NCBI RefSeq assembly: GCF_000003605.2
Contig: NW_003145290.1
Span: forward strand, 216,163-243,358
Reading direction: 5' to 3'
DNA length: 27,196 nucleotides
Origin: Saccoglossus kowalevskii
Taxonomy: Eukaryota > Hemichordata > Enteropneusta > Harrimaniidae
Below the pieces are notes generated by a model that was not told the DNA's origin, made no database searches, and saw nothing but the letters and a program-made list of their open reading frames with translations. Below are positions 1 to 11,400 of this stretch, piece by piece (the stretch's first letter is position 1; each line of letters opens with the position of its first letter). A program made the translations under genes and the position numbers.

Positions 1-2531
1 ATTTATTACCGTTATTATCATTATATTGTCACGTGATTTGTTTTACCTTATGTGTAATGTCTTAAGTATCTTTATTGTAATTTGTATATACCAAATTCGT
101 ATATACCGAGGAAACGACCCCGATTGAAGGTCATGTATTTTATGACGTCACCAATTCGTGTGTAGGTACTGCTTCTAGATCTGTGCCGTTGGTGCGGCTG
201 TGGTCGCGAATGTCGTACTTTGTGGTGGAAGGGTACTTGAGGTGATTCCGGGTAAATGGATTTTGGAATCAAGCGTAGCATCTGTGCTAGAACCCAATGT
301 CAGTACAAACCCGACAACGGTTAAAAGGTACTGCATGGTCCTTGAAATTCAGAGAAACACGAAATAGACACGACGTTTGCAACAGACTGTCGTACTCACA
401 CTGCACTGTGAAAATGGGCACAGGCAGAGCTTGACACGTGGGGTGCTCGTGGATGACAGGTGCTTTGTTAGTTATTTTTCACATTCCTCGAGTTTCGCTT
501 ATGGCAATGTAATTTAGACAATTTTGTACTACGACAAAAAATAATAAAGCATGATGACTTATAAAGCATAATGACTTATTAAATACAATTTAGGTAAATG
601 TTGGGTTACCACGACAAGTCTGGTCTGCACATAATTTACATAAACACAAACAATATATGTAATAAGTTGTCATACGTTCGTGAATACTAATTCGAAGGAA
701 TAACTTGATTGGTAAACCTTATTTGTTGGCAATGAACCAATCAAATCTTCGATAGCTTATGTGGCAAATGTCGTGAGTTCATACCTCACCGCAGATGGTT
801 CGACACTTCTCAAGTTATGTGCGATCTTCTATAGAGGATATCTCCAAGAGACAAGTCTGGGTTTATCGAAATTATGCTACCCATTACCTCGTGTTCATTT
901 TTTCGGTGTGATGCTTACTAACAGTTTTACATATATGAGGAGGTAAATCATTGTATGTGTTTTGGTTACAATCTGTTGCCCCCAGTAACGACGACATTTA
1001 CCCGAACTATATGGTATATGTCCGTGTTTATGTTCATGTCGGTTATCTGTGTTATGCTGCGAAATTTGTAAGTTTTGGAATTTTCTACAAATATCATTGT
1101 GATTGTTGCGTTCATATGTTATATAACTCTTTTAGCGTGGATTAACAATGGCAGGAGATCTGAAGAAACGACCAAGATGTACAATAGACACCGGATACAT
1201 GATCGAACACTTATTGCATTTAATTTCAATTCTGGCATCGGTACCTCCCCGTAGACAATACTTGTTTTAAAAGCCAGAATATTGAACCGGTAAAAGGGAG
1301 CGTATCGCCGTATTATTGTTGGAGGCCATAGCGCTGAAAGGAGTAAGGGTGTCACGTGATTTGTAATATTTGGTACTCGTGGTTCGTGGCCGCTATTTGT
1401 CACTCACTAAAACGCGTCCATGCAACGAAATGTTTGTTAACTTAATTCGCTATAAGTGAAAATGGATAGAGGGGGTTTAATAATGTTTGCATTTGTAAGA
1501 ACCAGAACACTATAGACTGGGGCAGGCTGTGTTATGAGATATCGATTATGCTATGGCCGCGATTGGTCACGTGGAGTCTTTACATTATATTAGTCGTTTT
1601 ACCAATATTACGTAATACTTGCTATATACTTCAATGCTTACACTTGACACTTAACGACTATATGCCTGACTCCGCCACAATTGTTTTAATGAACTCGATT
1701 TGATATTTTTCTATGATAAAAAAATATTGTCGATAATATTCTTGACTTACCGTCGGCAGGAGATGCCATTTGGTATGACGTCTACTGATGAAAAAAAAAT
1801 ATTCTTCGACACACCTAGAGATTTTTATTTAATTTCTACCGTTCAAAGACAAATAACATCGTCTCCATGAATTTAACATTGTTTCCACTGATTATAGCAC
1901 GTGTCTTTACATCTTGCGTTACATCCAAAATAAACACAGATAGTTTAATTTTATTAGGATTCTTTGTCTAGGTTATATTACGGATAGTATAATCACTAAT
2001 TCTCATGTTCCCTAACCATAATGCCCTTGTTTTTGTCTTGCTTAATTTTTACAAGTGAAAGTACACGTTTGATAGACATTTTATCGCTCGCAAAAATAGT
2101 TGTGTCGTCTGCTAGTGATACCATACTTGTTTTGATGAGCTTATGGCTGATATTGTGAAAGGTAACGTTTATTCCTTAGTACGATGTATTGCCGTTGCCG
2201 TATTGCCGGTGATTGGCTGAAAGTGGTTGCCGGCGCATTGTACGCAAATAATAGTTGTGGTAATCGGCTGTGTTTTGTATGACATTCAGTTTAAATAGAC
2301 TAAGTGTTTACTTGTTGTAGGTTATAAATCATATGCCGACTATTGTTCTATTAATTAAAACGAAACAGTGTTTTATTATAATAGCTGTGTGGATGGGATT
2401 TCAGATCATTATTCATTATTTTTATTTGGGAACTATATATTTACTTGTGCCGAGAGCACTCCGCAGAGAAGACAAGAAGGCAAGATTGGCAACGCCATGC
2501 GGGAGAGTCATAGCCGAAAACTAGATTAAAT
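1..2531. other. No gene seen
   Basis: AT-rich sequence with only short frames on both strands and no recognisable domain. A perfect CRE palindrome (TGACGTCA) lies at 143-150. Confidence 0.6.
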
Positions 2532-3067
2532 ACCGCGACCCCGGGGGGGGGGGGATTGGCCTTTCAGTTTGGTAGAGGTGTGCGGCCGGACAAAAAAAAA
2601 CCCAGACCCCATCATAGACCACTTTCGCCTCAAAAACCATACCCCATTATAGACCTAATAGTGAATTTTTATATTCCATCAGAGACCAAATTGTCAGTAA
2701 ATTTATTTGGCTATAGGTTTAATTGTTGGTGACTTCACTACGCATGCGCTAAGTTCGTACGCACTGAAACGCATTGCATTGTGGGACTCAATAACGGGAT
2801 GAAATATGGCTGATCGTCGCAGACTTCGGCGATCCGCTACGTGAAAATGTACTAATAAAAACTCAATAAAAGTTCTAAAACTCAAGTAAATACATGGAAA
2901 TTAAAAAAAAACAGACCCTATCCTCGTCCGACAAAACTGATAGTGAACCAAAAGGCAAGCAAATATATACCCCCATTCTAGACCAAACTGCTAAAAATTA
3001 CGACCCCAAAGGGCGGCACGTCCCCATAATGTGATTTGCATTAAGTGCCCCCACCCGGGACCGCGAC
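2532..3067. mobile_element. Non-autonomous DNA transposon (hAT-like) with 8-bp target duplication
   Basis: The 8-mer ACCGCGAC occurs at 2532-2539 and again at 3060-3067. Between them the 520-bp element begins CCCGGGGGGGGG and ends, on the other strand, CCCGGGTGGGGG: a 12-bp terminal inverted repeat with one mismatch. The interior carries several degenerate copies of an 'acccc-att-ctagacc' unit. No transposase frame is present. An 8-bp duplication with short terminal repeats fits the hAT superfamily, but the family is inferred from size alone. Confidence 0.6.
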
Positions 3068-4349
3068 AAATCAAGTCCGGGCGACAACATACGCAGTACA
3101 CCTGAAGTAATAGCGTTTTCAAGCTCACTTGGAAGAAGTTTCATCCTGTTTAAGAGATAATTAAAAGGAATAGTCATACATCCTGAAGGTAGTAACTGTG
3201 TGTACAACTCTCCGTTGGTGAACGCCCCATGATGCATTGCGAGGAGAGCTAAACATGGCCACCTCCATACTATGATAAGGTGTTGTGCGATTGATTGAAC
3301 TTATTTCGTAAACCATTGAACTGACATCCTGTTCTTCATTAATTGGGGATCACAAGCAACCTATCCTCGCCTAACAACTGACTGCTGTTACCGATGTATG
3401 TCAGTGATAAGTATGATTAATGAAAGCTTTTGCGAATATCCGCTAATTCATAGCAACCGAATCAAGTAGAATCGACATATAGATACATGTTAGTAACATT
3501 GGCCTATCAACTCTGAATTCAGACAAGTCGTGAACACTGTTAGTCTCCACCGTGAGCTACAATATCCAGTCGGGTGTCGTACATGATTTATGACGTGTGC
3601 GTGTTTCTTTGTACAACTACTACGTCATTTTGAACACCAACGCGAAGCGTCGGCGAACCTAATATAACAAGAACACTGACTGAACTCTCTCTGTAATATC
3701 CCACCATGCTATTGTAATGAGTTATATATTATTTATTGGTATGATTTTTGTTTTGGATCTCTTGTATAATATTCAAGCTGATCAATATTGCGACCCTAGT
3801 CATTGAGCGATTATTGTATTGTTATCACTTTATACCTTAGATAATATTTTTGTAGTGTGTTACCATGGCTGTAGATCTGGGCGATTAATAAGGTTTAGCA
3901 TTTATTGTAATTATATCACACTGCTAAGTGCGGACCATTTGAACCGGTTTGTATAAATTACATAGGGGTTTGCTCCTCATATTTTGACGCATTGTCATTT
4001 GTTGTTACTCTCAAATTACGGGTCAACACGATTTGTATTGATTTTATTCATGCTCTATTTGTAGAGTGTGCGAGCAACCCCTACGTGGTTTGACATCTCG
4101 CATGGTCCAACATTGCTATTCCTTACCATTGACTATACCCGATTGTTAGTGCGCCCTCTATTATAATTGAGGAAATATTGTTATTCTCTGCCAGTGTATA
4201 CTTGGGCAGTGCATTCGTTATTGTGTAAAAGATAATAAATTTGTTGAAGCGATAGATATAACTCTGTCTTGGTTTGTTGCACGTTGTGGTGCTTGTATGT
4301 GGGCGAGACCGACTTGGACATACCACTGGTAAATTGTACCCGTGCTAGT
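3068..4349. other. No gene seen
   Basis: Short frames only and no domain. The motif gcgccctcta at 4151-4160 recurs inverted at 9141-9151, next to the palindromic element. Confidence 0.6.
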
Positions 4350-4799
4350 CTATTTCGGAGAGACTTTCATTTTGACCCCTCTGTAAACTAGTAACACTAG
4401 CAACGTAATTTTTGCTTCATGAATATTTTTCACTATGAAAATTACTATGGCAAGCAGAACCATGACGAAGGAGAGCATTAACTCTGTAACGTAAAAAATA
4501 GTTTGAACACCGTCTTTTATATGCGATGCAACTTTTAATACTCGAATATATCGACTTGACTCAATGCCGAAACGAAGTATAAACTGACACGGTTGCAACA
4601 CCTCATCCATGTAATCCCGATTTACACATTCAAATGTCTTTTCATAATATGTCTGCACCGCCAATATTACGCATTTTTTTGGTGACAAAATAAAAAAAAA
4701 TCCTGAAACTAGTCCAATAGTATTGCCAATAAAATGTTCCCACATGCAACAAGTTTGAATCATTGTCTGGAGAATGCTTTTGTATTGTAGTCTGTGCAT
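4350..4799 (-). CDS. Hypothetical membrane-protein ORF
   Basis: This 149-codon frame is the longest unexplained ORF in the AT-rich left part. It has two hydrophobic stretches, residues about 27-46 (GLVSGFFFILSP region) and about 108-124 (MLSFVMVLLAIVIFIV), each followed by basic residues, and scattered cysteines in its first half. A splice acceptor-like tctccag lies inside it near 4770, so it may instead be a terminal exon. No family is recognised. An ORF of this length is only mildly surprising by chance at this base composition. Confidence 0.25.
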   Translation of the reverse strand: MHRLQYKSILQTMIQTCCMWEHFIGNTIGLVSGFFFILSPKKCVILAVQTYYEKTFECVNRDYMDEVLQPCQFILRFGIESSRYIRVLKVASHIKDGVQTIFYVTELMLSFVMVLLAIVIFIVKNIHEAKITLLVLLVYRGVKMKVSPK

Positions 4800-6120
4800 T
4801 ACAATGCGACTGGACGCCAGTTTAGGTCAACGAAGATTCACAAGGGTCAGCATGCCATATCCAAATTTTCCCATTACTCCAAGCAAGATTGATAGAACAT
4901 GTCACTAAATGACGAACAAACTGCCAGATAAATTCTCTCCGATAGCACGCCCTCACTCCGCTCCCCGTATATTTGTTAGTTACAGCCAATGGGCATCTTC
5001 TAAAATTTGCCTTGTATAATTCAGAGTAAAACGTTTCTATTTACTAAGAATTTCTGTTAGAGTTGTACATTTACCTTCTACTGGTTTCAATATTTTAGTT
5101 TTTTTTTCGGCTTTGATTTCTTCTAACCCACGGAAATGCCCAGAACTTCTTTAATCACCATTTTTTGATTTCATTTGTATTCCCTCTGCCACACAATTGT
5201 ACAAGCTTTCGCTTGATTTACCCATACATTAATGGTGGGTTACTTGTGCTTTTCTATGCAGTTTGCAACTGTTTTACAAGTTTTATTTTGGTTACTAGTA
5301 AGTCCTTCCTGCGTTTAGCATCAGTGTATACTTTGGCCTACACAAAGCCTTGTGCACTCTACTTGCATAGACTCGTATATTCAGTAAATTGTCGAATTCC
5401 CGAATCCCTGTAGTTTTCCTGCAAAATCATCTTTAAATAGCCATATGGTAAACTTTTAACGCGAGCCCAATATCAGCTCCAGTAGCAAACTGTACCAGGT
5501 TAATATGTATATTGCTTTAGAAACTAGTTTCTTTTCCCCCCTCCCAATATCCAGCAAATTGAAAGTGTTATGATCTGCGTGAAGTTAAAATACGTCATTG
5601 CCATGTTCTGTACATTGTTCAAACTGCAGTTAGTTTGTACACACGTTCTCATACAAAAGTTTCATTTGTCGACATTAACTACTTAAGATTGTCTTTGACT
5701 CGTGCCGTGTGGGGCGTACAAACATACCCGTGCCATTGTACAATCACGATTCTACCCAAGTTGTTAGTGTATATACTGTCGATCTGAAAATAAGGATTCG
5801 TATCAAAGCATATAATTCATCACCATTCATGTTCGCACGCAAAATTCCAAGACTTTGATGTTCAAGCCCTTGAAAGGCATCCCTTAGTTTTATTCAGACC
5901 AACATTTAATGTGATAATGTTCCGTTTAGTCATTTGCGATTCCTCTTCAGTATATAATTGTTCAGGTCTTATTTATCGCGGTTCCATGAATAGCCTCCTC
6001 GAACTCTATTATAGCATTAGAACCAACATTTTTTAACAAATATCGATTCATAAACACGATTTAAATTTCATCTGGTTCTTACACTAACATTGCATGTCGC
6101 ACAACTTATTTGGTTTATCC
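4800..6120. other. No gene seen
   Basis: AT-rich. The one moderate frame (5165-5413, plus) is Phe/Tyr-rich, has no recognisable motif, and is treated as chance. Confidence 0.55.
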
Positions 6121-6308
6121 TTAGTTACAATAGGAATCACTTCTGCAATGCTCCTCTCCTTCAATGTTTTGTTGCATGCTGCCCGCATTTATGAAACTGA
6201 CGTTCCACGTGATCCACGAGTTGGGTTTATTTTGTTTCATGTATTCAACGAAGTATACATACATTGACAACGACTTCCTATTACGAGGAATCTTTACGTT
6301 CATTAGAA
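6121..6308 (-). CDS. Candidate terminal exon, unrecognised
   Basis: After a ttacag acceptor at 6309, an open frame of 61 residues runs to a TAA ending at 6121. It includes VYFVEYMKQNKPNSWITW and ends EEHCRSDSYCN. No domain is recognised. The opposite strand is also open here, which lowers the weight of this call. Confidence 0.15.
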
Positions 6309-6517
6309 CTGTAACTGAGAAACTGCAAGACCAACAGACTGTTCACCAATTTGTAACCCTGTTTGCACAAATTGGCCACGTTTCTTAGGATAAAAAAATC
6401 AGTTCTTTTTCACTCAACCATTGAAAAAACCCACTAACTATAAACTTAACTTGTGGGTAGAATGTTTTAAACATTTCACCGAGGTTGGGGTTTATAATTG
6501 TATGTACATTTAAGTAT

Positions 6518-6537
6518 CCAGTGTCCAGTGTCCAGTG
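6518..6537. repeat. Short tandem repeat (CCAGTGT unit)
   Basis: The 7-bp unit CCAGTGT is repeated almost three times (ccagtgtccagtgtccagtg). It has no evident function. Confidence 0.7.
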
Positions 6538-6907
6538 GGCATGTAGATCATAAAACATTCCTCCCCCCCGCGTCACAAGGAGAAACCCGTTTGTTTGGTT
6601 ACAGATATGATCAAGTTTACCATGGATAAGGCAATATCGAAAATCAGTCATGGATTCTCAGTAATCAGCAACAATCTAATGTATAGAAGCGGTTTCCAGA
6701 AAACCGCAATTTCGGCAATGACCGAATATTTACGACAGATGGTTTCCACATTCAGTGAATTTTTGCTTCAAACATAAACTAGGCCATTATATTTTGGGAA
6801 TTCGTGATACAGTTGACATAACCATTGCCAAATAGTCATCCTCTAGTAAACTAAAAATTGAAGACCGTGTATAATATACTAATAGCGGTAGTATGCAATT
6901 TACATAC

Positions 6908-7075
6908 GAGGCTGACTCCTTAGTACAGAATTGACACGAATCACGGAAACCCATCAAATTCTGAACATGTCGGCACTTCACTTGTGCCCTTAGATTATTG
7001 GATTTAAACCACTCTTGGTCAGGACTTGTTGGAGTTACCCAACTCCACTTTGTATCGTTCATGTAGATTTGTAAT
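6908..7075 (-). CDS. Candidate exon: degenerate C-type-lectin-like segment
   Basis: Open from acceptor tatagcag to donor GTATGT (phase 2 at both ends). It encodes NDTKWSWVTPTSPDQEW and, after a short gap, VKCRHV ... GFRDSC. The W-x-W-V ... W ... C ... F-x-D-x-x-C order resembles the second half of a C-type lectin domain (family: W-x-W-x-x-G ... W ... C ... W-N-D-x-x-C). It lies downstream of the CAP-EGF gene on the same strand, where CLEC18-like proteins carry their lectin domain. However, its phase does not match exon 15 directly, so another exon would be needed. It could equally be a chance ORF. Confidence 0.28.
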
Positions 7076-7182
7076 CTGCTATAGTATGCACGTTCGTGTA
7101 CAGTGCCGCACACATAACGTCAAGTTTCGCTAGGTGTGAAGGCTGGACATTTTGTAGATGAACGAAATATTTTAATTAAAAC

Positions 7183-7253
7183 AAGTTGCAAAGCCGGGTT
7201 TGAACCACGTCCTTTGCATACGTAGTCTGTGCTTACAACCAACTCTATTTGGC
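7183..7253 (-). repeat. tRNA-like sequence, probably a SINE head or tRNA pseudogene
   Basis: On the minus strand an A-box-like TAGAGTTGGTTGTAAG (7247-7232) is followed 25 bases later by a B-box-like GGTTCAAACCC (7206-7196). The acceptor and T stems do not pair properly, so it is not a working tRNA. A RNA polymerase III internal promoter in this form is typical of tRNA-derived SINEs. Confidence 0.4.
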
Positions 7254-8331
7254 CGTAACTGACATAGTAATGGTCTACATCACCGTCACGCGACAACTAC
7301 AAGTTGCTGACCATAAGTTTGGCAGTTACAACTGAAACTGAATGACTGCGATTAAAATTCAGTGCAATGTAGTGCAAACGTCTTACAAATCAAAATGGTG
7401 GACAATGTATACTAAAAGTTGAATACTTGAAAAAAGTGATAGAGTAAATCAAAACTGCATTTATGGAGCTCTTTCATCTGGGAGTAATCATGCCGTCACC
7501 ATTGACTGTTTAATGATTTATATGGTCGACAGAAATATCAACACTTGTGAACAGTTAATGCTACGAATAAGACTAAGGGGAGGGCGTGAAATTGGAGCGA
7601 CATCTCTAAAACAAAATCTAGATATTGTTGGTCTCGCAGTGAAAGCCGGGTAATGTATTTGCGACACTGTTCTTCAGCAGTGTAAGAATTCACGCCATGT
7701 GTACATTGTAATATGCATGCCACGTCTATGAGTTGCTATCAACTAGGGTTCGTCAAAAACACATCCGCCAGTGGGCAATACTGCACACATAGGATGTAAG
7801 CCGTTTTAGAGAACGTCCCACCAAAAGTTAGATCAATCTAGCTTTTGAATCACAGAAGAAGAATTGTGCAAGATGGGTTTAAAATTAGTAATTGGATTTA
7901 GGGTACGGGGGGGGGATGAGAGAACAAAGCAGTAGATCCAACATTACCAGTCGAGCATTCGACTTGTATACCAGACAAACCATTAGATGCTTAGATTTGT
8001 AGGAGATATAAAACCCAGTTGTGGGTTGGTGTAAATGAAACAGACGTTAAACAAAATAATTTATTACTAGATACATTCAAATAGAATAGAATAGAAAAAA
8101 TTCTTGACTATTAAATCGTGATCTTGTCAAATTCTTGAAATCAAGCCAAACCTAAAAAAAATGTAAAAAAAAACATTTTATCTCACGTTACCACGCCAGT
8201 GATATTAAAGTCATAATTCATTATAGAAATCAACTACATTTTGAAATTTAAATTCTTAATGAAATTTATTACTCGAAAGAACGGAAGCCTGGCGAGAAGC
8301 GAGCAACACGTGTTATTGCTGAAATACTTAC
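7254..8331. other. No convincing exon; probable repeat-derived DNA
   Basis: A minus-strand frame (7538-7723) contains three cysteines near its start but no EGF or ShKT spacing, and no donor follows. A G-run lies near 7908-7915. The minus-strand AATAAA at 8060-8065 could serve the CAP-EGF gene if it ends here. Confidence 0.5.
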
Positions 8332-8436
8332 CACAAATGCCACATAGAATGGGACATTTTTCAGCAACCAAAGCGACTGTCTCACAATATGGCTGGGAGC
8401 GACTGGTACACAACATTGATTTCTCTTCACATTGTT
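8332..8436 (-). CDS. Exon 15: ShKT module (last recognised exon)
   Basis: Encodes residues 666-700. Cysteine spacing is C-x6-C-x7-C-x9-C-x3-C-x2-C, a full six-cysteine ShKT pattern ending CPILCGIC. It starts in phase 1 after attacag and ends in phase 1 at GTAAGT, like its neighbours. If that donor is not used, the frame reads on for about 32 codons to a TAG ending at 8234, and an AATAAA-type signal lies further down (minus strand, about 8060-8065). That would make it a terminal exon. Confidence 0.75.
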
Positions 8437-11400
8437 CTGTAATTAGTATAATGTATCAGACAGCCGATTATATTAAGGTACATGTATACATTTAGGCTAT
8501 TCTGACGTACAGTAATTACAAAGGCAGGTGAATTACGTTATCATGTCTAAAGCTAGACTGGGGAACTTTCCTATATGGAGCTTGATACAAGCATAGTAAT
8601 GTTTATTGATGAAAAGTGAATGCATAGAGTTCAAATATTGAAATTTAAAATACATAGGAAAATAATAGTTTTTTCCAATTTTGAGGGAACAAATTGAGAA
8701 CCGATTCAACTGAATTGTTTGTCCAATATATCAATACAGAAATCCTAGGCTCGGTAGAACATCGAATATAGTGGTAATTCTCAATATGCACAGAAAAAAA
8801 AAACACCACAAACTGAAGAAAATTCACAAAGGCAACAGTACTGTAAACCAATTAACTAATTTTTAGATACGGATTTCAAGGCTGGAATTGATTTGCATTC
8901 ACATCAGATGTTGCAACAAGATACTGTAAAATGACTAATTTTCACTGGGTTTAAATTTCACTGATTTACCTTTTCAGGCATATTCAGTGGGTTTTAAATT
9001 CACGGTTTTATCATTTAGACAATGTGTTCTATGCTAAATTTTACATATTCATTGGGTTTTAATTTAGCGCATTTTTCCAGTCAGCGAAATAAGCTAAATT
9101 AAAACCCAGTGAATAATTACCCCCTTTACAGTAGATACAACTAGAGGGCGCTGTTTACTGTTATATAATACAGTCACCACACTATGAATATATTTAACAC
9201 ATACTTGTACACTATACTTGGGCAAAACCAGGCAAGAACGTTAACAATCAAGTTTGAAATGTTACTCAAGTCGTATTGTAAACATTGACAATTATTAATA
9301 ACGTTTCATCATATACCCTTCCTTTCTATATTTAATGATACAGACAAGGTGAAATGCAAAGCAAAGAACTTACTTTCACATGCCATTCCATGCCAGCCGA
9401 CAGGACATTCACAAAGACACCTATTTTTATCCAGAGTACCTCCATTCAAGCAGTCAATGCTACATTCTAACGCAAGAGAAATTATAGTATTTGTATTAAT
9501 CATAACATTCATGACATTGTCACATGACGAATCTGATATTCTATACTACACAAAATGAACAAGTGCATGTTCCATTAAGAAATGAGAGTATTCAGTACAT
9601 ACCAGTGCATGTCCTTCCACGCCATGGGTATTGACAATAACACATGCACATACCAATATCAATATCAAATTCATAACCAGCCACTTTATTCAACATCCCA
9701 CCATTCCTACACACGGGGAAGTCAAAGCAGCCTGGAATAAAATCGATAAAATACCATCATTACATTTGGCAAAAACTAACTTTCATTTGTCAACCTGAAT
9801 TAAGAAAACACTTACCGCACTGTTTACAGAATACAGGGCAATAATCCACATCATACATTGGTGTCGGTTCTTTGTACGTGGTCCAGCAATTTGACATATT
9901 TGAGACGCATGGCACTGTGAAAACATGTGAGCAGTAAAGCATTATTTCTGAACATTAATAACTAGATGTACTTGACTATGCATGATTATTGAAATGTTTA
10001 AACATTAATACTTGCCATCACACGTAGTTCCATCATATCCAGATGAGCAGTGACACTGACAAGTTGTTTTATCTAACACTCCATTACCATTACAATGCGA
10101 TCCCATGCTACAAACTAATACGGAAGATAATGTTACACTAAATACAACTGTCACTTCTTGTTCTTTGTCAAAGGCTGTATTTATACGATAACGAGAGTGG
10201 ATATACAAGAAAAAAAAGTCGGTATGAAAAGGAAAACAAGATACACGACAAATTATGAAATCTGCGAGTTAATTGTTACAACTTGCTATAACGCTATTAC
10301 TCTTTAACTTGACAACCTTTATACGTTATGTTCGTTCTAGAAACATTTATATATTGCCATGCAGGACGTACGTACCAGATCAGTGAAAAATACCTCGACA
10401 AAAACTAAAAAGAGCCAGAAAGACTATGAAAACCGGAAAAGACTTAGATTTATTAAATCTGTCTGTGGTATAGAAAATGATTGAAAAGTTTAAACATTCA
10501 AACTTGCATCTAGTTGGTAAATACGCATTTAAAATTTAACAGTAGTTAAACCAAACGAGATGTAAATGATATACAATTTGTAAATGGCATTTAGAAAAGT
10601 GATTAACAGTATACTACCATCGGCCTCGCATGTATGACCATCATAGCTCAATATTTGTCCATTTGGGCATTGGCAACTATACGATCCATTTAAATTTACG
10701 CAGTCATATTCGCAACCAGCACTATTGTCTGCGCATTCGTCTAGATCTGCAGAAAAAAACCGCAATAATTAACCGTAATTGCATATTATCATAACGAGAA
10801 TTATACCCCACACAATGTATTATAAATTCCTAATGATAGATAATTATTGAGCTTACCTAAACAAGTAGTTTTATCACCAGCCAATTCAAAACCATCTCGA
10901 CATGCACACGTGACGTTGTCATTAAACGAGCACACTTGTTCACATCCACCATTGGCAATGCCATCACACGGACTAGCCTTGCTTCTCGACGCTTAAAATA
11001 AACATTACCAACATATTTGTGAATGAAAGAACATGGAAACCAAGTTAGAAAACCCCGGATGTAAACAAAAGGATTTAGTTAACAGTAGTCCGCTAGAAAT
11101 GATACATGTAGGGATAAAGTATTTTGACAAAGGCTGATGTGGAACCTCTGTGTGGTGAGGCAACTATACTATTTGTTGGGCCTGTAAAAGCTGGTTTGTA
11201 AAATCAGGTTTCTGGCATGATATTTGGCGCTACTACCACCAGTTTCTGGAAACAAATGCACGAATAGTGTTGAAATGGTCATCAATAGACCATCTTAGAA
11301 CAGATTGAAATCAAGTCTATGAGTACATGCAAAGGGATGGATGTGGACTAAGCTTTAAATTGTGCTTTGCAACGCCCCCATTTTTGCAGCCATTAAGAAT

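Noticed and set aside
2333-2524. Plus-strand 63-codon ORF
   Set aside because: Its hydrophobic start and basic end look like chance; there is no domain and it abuts the transposon.
6164-6777. Plus-strand frames (6164-6388 and 6595-6777) as exons of a plus-strand gene
   Set aside because: They look protein-like in places, but no shared splice phase, domain or start context was found, and minus-strand frames overlap them.
7183-7253. Functional tRNA gene
   Set aside because: The T and acceptor stems do not pair and no clear anticodon arm forms.
7538-7723. Minus-strand frame beginning D-V-A-C-I-L-Q-C after a possible acceptor, as exon 16 of the CAP-EGF gene
   Set aside because: The phase would fit, but the cysteine spacing matches neither EGF nor ShKT, the acceptor lacks a pyrimidine tract, and no donor follows.
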